Below, piece by piece: positions 8,725 through 12,992 of a stretch of 12,992 bases of DNA. The stretch is from positions 1 through 12,992 of the forward strand of contig DOPG01000080.1 in NCBI GenBank assembly GCA_003513555.1, in the 5' to 3' direction. The notes under the pieces are model-generated. The model did no database searches. It had not been told where the DNA came from and was given only the letters and a program-made list of their open reading frames with translations. The stretch comes from Rhodopirellula sp. (GTDB lineage Bacteria > Planctomycetota > Planctomycetia > Pirellulales > Pirellulaceae). Each line of letters opens with the position of its first letter. Within the stretch, counting starts at the first letter, position 1. The translations under genes and the position numbers were made by a program.

Positions 8725-8766
8725 ACCAAGTTGGCCGAAGCGACAAAATGGGTCGGCAAACTTGGT
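8725..8766. terminator. Hairpin between convergent genes, candidate bidirectional terminator
   Basis: ACCAAGTTGGCCGA (8725-8738) pairs with TCGGCAAACTTGGT (8753-8766): 13 Watson-Crick pairs, one G/A mismatch (8733/8758) and a 14-base loop. It lies 29 bases past the stop of the Gfo/Idh gene and 22 bases past the end of the minus-strand gene at 8789, where a shared terminator is expected. All pairs are Watson-Crick, so it works in both orientations. There is no T-run on either side, so it is not a classical Rho-independent terminator. Confidence 0.5.
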
Positions 8767-8788
8767 TCCACGCATCTGACGCGAGCAA

Positions 8789-9373
8789 CTATTCGAATTC
8801 GGCAACGAGTGAATGCCCTAACTGAAGAATGTTGGTCATCGAAGCTGACGCCTGTTCGGAGTCTGCCAACCATTGAGTATCCGGTGTCGCGAATACCGCT
8901 CGGCGACGAGTGAAGCGGATACAGTAGCCTTGGGCGATTACTAATTCGACGCCTTGCTGGAACAAGGGATCTTTCAGGTACTCGCGGCATTCGTCGGTGT
9001 TGTTGGTCGACACGCAGAAGCTTTCGTCAAACTTCTTGTCTTCGAGAAGAAACTCGCCCGCCTGCAGAGCTTCTTGATGATCAAGTGGGGTGGTTCTTTT
9101 CGCGACCTCCAAAGTAAAAGGCAGCTTCTTGTCGAGAATGACATCAAGCCGCGGCATGGAGTTTTCAAGTTCCGGCTGGTATTTGATTTTGAAAGGAACG
9201 TCATCGATTTTTCCACTTATACTGCGTCGACCCGGGTCAACCGATGCGTTGATCATTGGGGCCACCGCTGCCAATTGCTCGCGTATTTTCTTTACCTTAT
9301 GTCCTTTGATGTAGCGCAGAATCGAGGTGACGATGACGAAGAGCAGCATCAGCCACTGAAAGATATTATCCAT
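8789..9373 (-). CDS. Hypothetical protein with one N-terminal membrane segment
   Basis: I do not recognise this family. From the ATG at 9373 it has 194 residues. A GTG at 9385 would add MDFG. Neither start has a convincing ribosome binding site. Residues about 3-19 (NIFQWLMLLFVIVTSIL) are a strong transmembrane helix, followed at once by a basic stretch (RYIKGHKVKKIR). By the positive-inside rule this places the rest in the cytoplasm. The remaining 160 or so residues are mixed alpha/beta in character, with alternating patterns such as RRSISGKIDDVPFKIKY and MPRLDVILDKKLPFTLEV. They contain three Cys and no known catalytic motif. It reads as real protein because of the membrane helix followed by balanced composition, and because it sits tail-to-tail with the Gfo/Idh gene with a hairpin between them. 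It may be co-transcribed with the GTPase gene 146 bases upstream. Confidence 0.7.
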   Translation of the reverse strand: MDNIFQWLMLLFVIVTSILRYIKGHKVKKIREQLAAVAPMINASVDPGRRSISGKIDDVPFKIKYQPELENSMPRLDVILDKKLPFTLEVAKRTTPLDHQEALQAGEFLLEDKKFDESFCVSTNNTDECREYLKDPLFQQGVELVIAQGYCIRFTRRRAVFATPDTQWLADSEQASASMTNILQLGHSLVAEFE

Positions 9374-9399
9374 TCCAAAATCCACGCTGTTTCGGGCTG

Positions 9400-9416
9400 T
9401 ACCTGCGAGGCAGGTA
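9400..9416. repeat. Short perfect palindromic hairpin
   Basis: TACCTGC (9400-9406) and GCAGGTA (9410-9416) are perfect inverted copies around GAG. It lies in the leader of the minus-strand hypothetical gene, 27 bases before its start. Its minus strand contains TGCCTCGC, a string also found in the hairpin at 5206-5213. The two may belong to a family of small interspersed palindromes, which one window cannot prove. Confidence 0.4.
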
Positions 9417-9519
9417 GCGTCCGTCCCGTTATTCCTGATGTAAGTTCATTGCAAACCAGAAGGGCTTTTCTGGAGATACGATCCGCCTCGCTTCATTATT
9501 AACCTTTTTCAAGGGCGGT

Positions 9520-10479
9520 TTATCCACCGTGTTCTCGTGCTTTACGAGCGGCCCGTTGTTTATCTCGGAAACGTTTCTTTCGTTTTGCGTCTTTTTCTCG
9601 TGTTCGCTCGGCTTTTTCTGCCACTTCCATGGCGGTGCGTTGCTTCTCATGCTTCATCGAGTCTGGGGTTTCCAGTGTGAGTCGACCCATGCCGCCGGAG
9701 CGTAACTCTGTGACGAGAATTCGACACGCTCGGTCCAGATCGACCGTATTGTTTTTTCCAAGACATCCACGTTTTCGACCAATCGCCTCGATAATTTCCA
9801 GCTCCGAGCCTGGAAGGTTGTCGAGTTGATATCGCTCCTGCAAGCGTTCCGGAAACTCCTTGGCCATGATTCTGGCTGCGAAGAAACCGATATCGCTATA
9901 GTCCATCGCGGTCTCCTTGATGGAACCCAGAATGGCTAGGCGATAGCCACTGTTGTGGTTCTCGACGTTGGGCCACATGACTCCGGGTGTGTCCAGCAGA
10001 GTGACGCTGTCCCCAATTGCAACGCGTTGTTGTTGTTTCGTCACCGCAGGTGTGTTGCCAGTTTTGGCAAGCTTTCTGCCTGCAAGCACATTGATCAGGG
10101 TCGACTTGCCCACATTGGGGATCCCAGCCACCATGACGGTCACTGTCCGGCCTTCGCGGTGGGGAACCATGCGAGCTGCTGCATTTTTGAGACGCCGGAT
10201 CGTGGGGATATCTTCCGTAGTGACTGAGCGTGCCCGGATATTGGGTTGCTGGCCAAGAAATTCAACCCACTGGTCTGTTCGTGTCTCGTCGGCCAAGTCG
10301 CTTTTGGCCAAAACCTTTAAGCAGGGCTTATCACCTCGAAGTTCCTCCAGCATTGGATTCTCGCTGGAATACGGAATTCGTGCATCAAGCACCTCAATCA
10401 GCACGTCAACCTTAGGAAGTGCGGCTTGCATTTCTAGTCGGGCTTTGTGCATGTGCCCGGGGAACCATTGGATAGCCAT
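9520..10479 (-). CDS. rbgA: Ribosome biogenesis GTPase, YlqF/RbgA family, with basic C-terminal tail
   Basis: This 319-aa protein begins IQWFPGHMHKAR, the RbgA/YlqF signature, with His9 in the position of the catalytic His of Bacillus RbgA. The G motifs are circularly permuted, as expected: G4 is AKSD (58-61), then G1 is GIPNVGKST (119-127), the G2 threonines lie near 143-147, and G3 is DTPG (163-166). The C-terminal helical domain (about 205-270), with YPERLQ-like and AIGRKRGCL segments, matches RbgA. The known family role is late assembly of the 50S ribosomal subunit, coupled to GTP hydrolysis, in the cytoplasm. Two points are unusual. G4 has Ala where the family normally has Asn (NKxD). 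The protein also ends in a Lys/Arg-rich tail of about 40 residues (277-319) absent from the 282-aa Bacillus protein and probably contacting rRNA (inference). The start MAIQWFPGHM aligns with the family start. Confidence 0.95.
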   Translation of the reverse strand: MAIQWFPGHMHKARLEMQAALPKVDVLIEVLDARIPYSSENPMLEELRGDKPCLKVLAKSDLADETRTDQWVEFLGQQPNIRARSVTTEDIPTIRRLKNAAARMVPHREGRTVTVMVAGIPNVGKSTLINVLAGRKLAKTGNTPAVTKQQQRVAIGDSVTLLDTPGVMWPNVENHNSGYRLAILGSIKETAMDYSDIGFFAARIMAKEFPERLQERYQLDNLPGSELEIIEAIGRKRGCLGKNNTVDLDRACRILVTELRSGGMGRLTLETPDSMKHEKQRTAMEVAEKAERTREKDAKRKKRFRDKQRAARKAREHGG

Positions 10480-10668
10480 ACGGTCTACAACTGATCGCGA
10501 GTTTGTGACGTGGGTACCGTAGTGTCTCTGCTGAAGTGCATTCTGCGAACCCCCTCGGAAACGCGTGATGGGGGATGAGGCTGACTTGTTAAGACGCCAA
10601 CGGTTGGGGAACGCAGGAATGCGATCCGAAAAGCAGAGATTTTACGTGTTTATGAGGTGTGTTATCCC

Positions 10669-11643
10669 TCATTTGAGTTGCAACCCGGGACTGCTCGTTC
10701 TTAACTTCCAAAGCGTACCACCAGCGGTGACAAATAGACTCTTGCCGTCACTGTCACCAAAAGCGCAATTGGTGGTTTCGTCACGAGGGATCGGTGCAAA
10801 CGTTAGAAGTTTTCCGGCGGGGCTGAAAACATAGATTCCTGCGGTTGGTTTCGTTGCTGTTTCCTGAGGTAGGTTGGGCCTGTTTAATCCTGCTGCCACG
10901 TACAAGCGTCCTGCTTGGTCCAATTTCATGCCGTCGGGGCCACGTGTCGTGCCCCAATCGTGGATCAGAGTTTGGGAAGTGGAAACCACAGTACCATCTG
11001 GGCTCATCTCAAACCGCCATAATTTGCGACTGCCACCAGGCCCGTTGTTGTTGTCTGCAACAAACAGGTATCGGTCGTCCGGCGTCATGATCAGGCCATT
11101 GGGACGGTCAACCTCGTGTGTGATTATGCGGGCCACGGTTCCGTCGGGATCAATTCGATAAACTCCTTCGACGTGTTTGCCGGTTGGGTCACGTATCTCC
11201 ATCCCAGATCGGTCACCGTATTGAGGATCCGAAAAGTAGATCCGATTTTTGGAATCAATCGTTAAATCATTTGGTTGGTTGAACTTGCTACCGTCGTATG
11301 ACTTCGCTAGCACCGTGATGGTCCCATCCTTATTTGTGCGAGTTATTCTTCGCTTGCGATTCTCGCACACGATGAGACGACCGTAACGGTCGAACAGCAG
11401 GCCATTGGATCCCGCGTCTTTGCGATGCACCGTGGCTTTACCAGAGAGGTCGAGCCGATTGATGTTCCCTTCTCCACTGGTTAAGAGTCCAAGTTTCGGG
11501 TGCCAAACGGGGCCCTCGCCAGCACCAGAGCTGAGAACCAATTCGGGTTTGCTCGTAAATACTGGAGGCTCCGCGGCAACTAAGTTTGGCGCAATCAGGA
11601 AGGCCGCAATCACTGCCAGCGTTAATAAGGAATGAACAATCAT
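10669..11643 (-). CDS. Secreted SMP-30/gluconolactonase-like beta-propeller protein
   Basis: From the ATG at 11643 the protein has 324 residues and begins with a clean Sec signal peptide (MIVHSLLTLAVIAAFLIAP, cleavage near VAA-EP). A longer form starting at a TTG at 11706 would put 21 polar residues before it, which is less likely. The six-bladed propeller family is shown by E43 in GEGPVW, N125 in NQPNDL, N182 in RPNGL and D237 in GPDGM, matching the divalent-metal site of SMP-30/gluconolactonase/LRE proteins. Other family-type segments are IYFSDPQYG, YRIDPDGT and RLYVAAG. The likely reaction is hydrolysis of a sugar lactone to an aldonic acid in the periplasm, which would fit downstream of a sugar dehydrogenase. 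The actual substrate is unknown. It is divergent from the haemoglobin gene and lies 189 bases upstream of the GTPase gene on the same strand. Confidence 0.92.
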   Translation of the reverse strand: MIVHSLLTLAVIAAFLIAPNLVAAEPPVFTSKPELVLSSGAGEGPVWHPKLGLLTSGEGNINRLDLSGKATVHRKDAGSNGLLFDRYGRLIVCENRKRRITRTNKDGTITVLAKSYDGSKFNQPNDLTIDSKNRIYFSDPQYGDRSGMEIRDPTGKHVEGVYRIDPDGTVARIITHEVDRPNGLIMTPDDRYLFVADNNNGPGGSRKLWRFEMSPDGTVVSTSQTLIHDWGTTRGPDGMKLDQAGRLYVAAGLNRPNLPQETATKPTAGIYVFSPAGKLLTFAPIPRDETTNCAFGDSDGKSLFVTAGGTLWKLRTSSPGLQLK

Positions 11644-11879
11644 TTCGTGTTTAAGTCCCAGTTGGGTTACGCGGGTTTTCACTCGTCCTGACGTTAGTTT
11701 ACTCAATGCTGATTTGTAAGTGGTTGCAGCGGTGGCTACCGTTTCGGGATCAGCCGACTTGTTCTATGGTAATAGCAGGCAGCAGGGCGTGTGATGTGGT
11801 TGATACGCATCATGGGAATGGACAGAAATGGGTTTTCACCGCTTGGGCCGAATATTCTTCTCGGAATACAGATTGATCA

Positions 11880-12266
11880 ATGGACGAACAGACGCTTTAT
11901 GAGCAACTCGGAAGTGCCGAAGGCGTACGTGCTTTGGTGGACCGCTTCTACGAGCTGATGGACCAGTTGCCAGAGGCAAAGGGAATCCGTGATTTGCACC
12001 CAGCAGACCTGACTGGTTCTGCCGACAAACTTTACAAGTTTCTGAGTGGGTTTCTTGGTGGTCCGCCTTTGTATGTCAACGAATTCGGACACCCGCGATT
12101 GCGGGCGAGACATCTGCCTTTTCCAATCGGCGTAAGCGAACGTGATCAATGGGTGCTGTGCATGGAGACGGCACTGCAGGAGTTGGTAGCGTCCGATACG
12201 CTTCGCGAAACATTGGTCAGCTACTTTCAGCGCACGGCCGATCACATGCGCAATAGCGACCTCTAG
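11880..12266 (+). CDS. Group II truncated haemoglobin (trHbO-like)
   Basis: This 128-aa cytoplasmic haem protein has the 2-on-2 globin pattern. It begins LYEQLGSAEGVRALVDRFYE, in which Tyr24 is the B10 residue. SGFLGGPPLY and FGHPRLRARHLPF follow, with His78 as the proximal (F8) haem ligand, then the DQWVLCM block, whose Trp91 is the G8 Trp typical of groups II and III. The RARHLPFPIG and ERDQW strings are characteristic of group II. Length matches the family. Proteins of this group bind O2 and NO and are linked to NO detoxification or redox stress, though the role differs between species. The ATG at 11880 begins the family-typical N-terminus. Upstream only a weak GGA is visible. It is divergent from the SMP-30-like gene, with 236 bases between them. 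Confidence 0.94.
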   Translation: MDEQTLYEQLGSAEGVRALVDRFYELMDQLPEAKGIRDLHPADLTGSADKLYKFLSGFLGGPPLYVNEFGHPRLRARHLPFPIGVSERDQWVLCMETALQELVASDTLRETLVSYFQRTADHMRNSDL

Positions 12267-12476
12267 CAAAGTCGTGTTTCAGGCTCGGATAAATTTCCAC
12301 CAAAGGTGAATGAAAATTTCGCATCACTTTCCAGGGCCGCGAACAAGCTTTGTAAGTTCCCCAACATCAAGGAATATGACGGCACAGGGAAAGCAAGTAT
12401 CGATCACGGCATTACCAGGACCACAGAATGCGTGGGTGTCCAGCGACCCGCTACAGGTGGGGCGGAAACGGTTCGC

Positions 12477-12752
12477 TCACAGTTGAGTTGGATCCATCGG
12501 AGCCGGCACGAACCTTGGAAGCGACACATGGTTTCGGAGGTGCTGGGTTGCTTGAGCGAATACTGGCTGCTGAAAGAACATGCCTTTGCACTTAGTGCAA
12601 CCAGCAAACTCGTGGTTACCATTCTCGCAAAAATCCATCTCCTTCCGGCATGCGGCGCACCGGGTACCACATTTTTAATGCTGGCTTTGGCCACCCAGTT
12701 CAACAGTCGCTGGGATTGTTGTGCTTGGGTTGGACTGGTTCGGGGTTTCCAT
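12477..12752 (-). pseudogene. Small zinc-ribbon protein interrupted by an in-frame stop
   Basis: One minus-strand frame runs from an ATG at 12752 (METPNQSNPSTT...) to a TGA at 12477-12479, 92 codons in all, with a single TAA at 12675-12677 (codon 26). After the TAA come 65 residues with a Cys4 zinc ribbon: C-A-A-C, 16 residues, then C-T-K-C, in the context CRKEMDFCENG and GCTKCKGMFF. This resembles the zf-TFIIB-type ribbon. An extra KCGTRC precedes it. The next in-frame ATG after the TAA lies inside the ribbon, so a protein starting there would lose the first Cys pair. Because the frame is the same on both sides, a simple nonsense change (for example from a Tyr or Gln codon) explains it better than a frameshift. 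It could also be a sequencing error or a chance pattern. No strong ribosome binding site precedes 12752. Function is unknown. Confidence 0.42.
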
Positions 12753-12828
12753 GGTGCAGCAACGTTGGTTTAGGAAACGGAGAGCGAAATTGGTATGGGA
12801 TTCATTGGGAATTGAGAGGAGAACAACA

Positions 12829-12981
12829 ATGCCCACGTTGCGGTCTTTGTTCCGCGTGAACAACGGATCGGCTGGATGTGTTGGCGGTTGCGCTCTTTAC
12901 GAGGCAATGGCCCGTTTGCGGATTAATCGGCAAAGCACACCTGAGACTGGTTGCCCACCGAATCCGCTGGGAAATCGATGA
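12829..12981 (+). CDS. Short ORF (50 aa) with strong ribosome binding site, coupled to the next gene
   Basis: The ATG at 12829 is preceded by AGAGGAGA (12815-12822), leaving seven bases between the GGAG core and the start. This is among the best Shine-Dalgarno sites in the window. The product (MPTLRSLFRVNNGSAGCVGG... ending NPLGNR) has no membrane helix or known domain. It is basic and has three Cys, two of them as C-V-G-G-C. Its TGA overlaps the ATG of a following frame (ATGA, 12978-12981), a common form of translational coupling. It starts 76 bases from the divergent zinc-ribbon ATG. It could be a real small protein, a leader peptide, or the mis-called start of a longer gene. Confidence 0.4.
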   Translation: MPTLRSLFRVNNGSAGCVGGCALYEAMARLRINRQSTPETGCPPNPLGNR

Positions 12982-12992
12982 CCAAGAAACCG
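12978..12992 (+). CDS. Possible gene start running off the right edge
   Basis: ATG ACC AAG AAA CCG (MTKKP) opens inside the stop of the 50-codon ORF and leaves the window after five codons. A weak GGGA lies seven bases before it. The only support is the ATGA overlap and the typical basic N-terminus. Confidence 0.3.

Noticed and set aside
10652..10672. ATGAGG/CCTCAT inverted repeat overlapping the stop of the SMP-30-like gene
   Set aside because: A 6-bp stem with a 9-base loop and no U-tract is too weak and too close to chance to call a terminator.
11644..11879. Possible TTGATA -35 box near 11803 upstream of the haemoglobin gene
   Set aside because: The -10 at the right spacing (CAGAAA) matches poorly, so no promoter is claimed.
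12586..12600. Perfect TTGCAC/GTGCAA palindrome with a TTA loop
   Set aside because: It falls on the Cys-Thr-Lys-Cys codons of the zinc-ribbon frame, where TGC ACT AAG TGC is palindromic by codon choice. No separate role is needed.
12306..12773. 155-codon plus-strand ORF after the haemoglobin gene
   Set aside because: Its composition is irregular and it has no motif or ribosome binding site. It runs antisense to the better supported zinc-ribbon frame.

Overview
The window looks like part of a planctomycete chromosome, probably from the Pirellulaceae or a relative. This rests on protein families, not on a search. A secreted sulfatase, a large beta-propeller/HEAT/cytochrome c protein of the planctomycete 'membrane-bound dehydrogenase plus heme-binding' type, a secreted SASA-type esterase, a Tat-exported Gfo/Idh/MocA oxidoreductase and a secreted SMP-30/gluconolactonase-like propeller lie within 12 kb. 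Genes are spaced 0.1 to 1 kb apart with weak Shine-Dalgarno sites, as is common in this phylum.

Layout. Positions 1-1481 (minus) hold the N-terminal 493 residues of a sulfatase that runs off the left edge. A gap of about 1.08 kb (1482-2561) has no convincing gene, but has one clear hairpin and a possible gene remnant. Three plus-strand genes follow: the 875-aa propeller/cytochrome protein (2562-5189), a 558-aa protein with two SGNH/SASA domains (5406-7082), and a Gfo/Idh/MocA oxidoreductase (7313-8695). The 216-nt gap between the first two is rich in RNA-like hairpins. A 13-bp hairpin at 8725-8766 separates this block from three minus-strand genes: an unrecognised single-TM protein (8789-9373), an RbgA/YlqF-type GTPase (9520-10479) and an SMP-30-like propeller (10669-11643). 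A group II truncated haemoglobin is divergent from the last of these (11880-12266, plus).

The last 700 bases have no long ORF but are not empty. On the minus strand a frame at 12477-12752 encodes a Cys4 zinc-ribbon interrupted by one in-frame TAA. Divergent from it on the plus strand is a 50-codon ORF with a near-ideal ribosome binding site. Its stop overlaps the start of another reading frame (ATGA) that leaves the window.

How the genes may work together (inference): five of the proteins carry export signals and fit the degradation or oxidation of sulfated or acetylated polysaccharides outside the cytoplasm. The sulfatase would remove sulfate, the SASA protein ester groups, and the dehydrogenase-like, Gfo/Idh and lactonase-like proteins would act on sugars or their lactones. 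The GTPase and haemoglobin are housekeeping or stress genes. I see no CRISPR array, tRNA, rRNA, insertion sequence or recognisable defence system.
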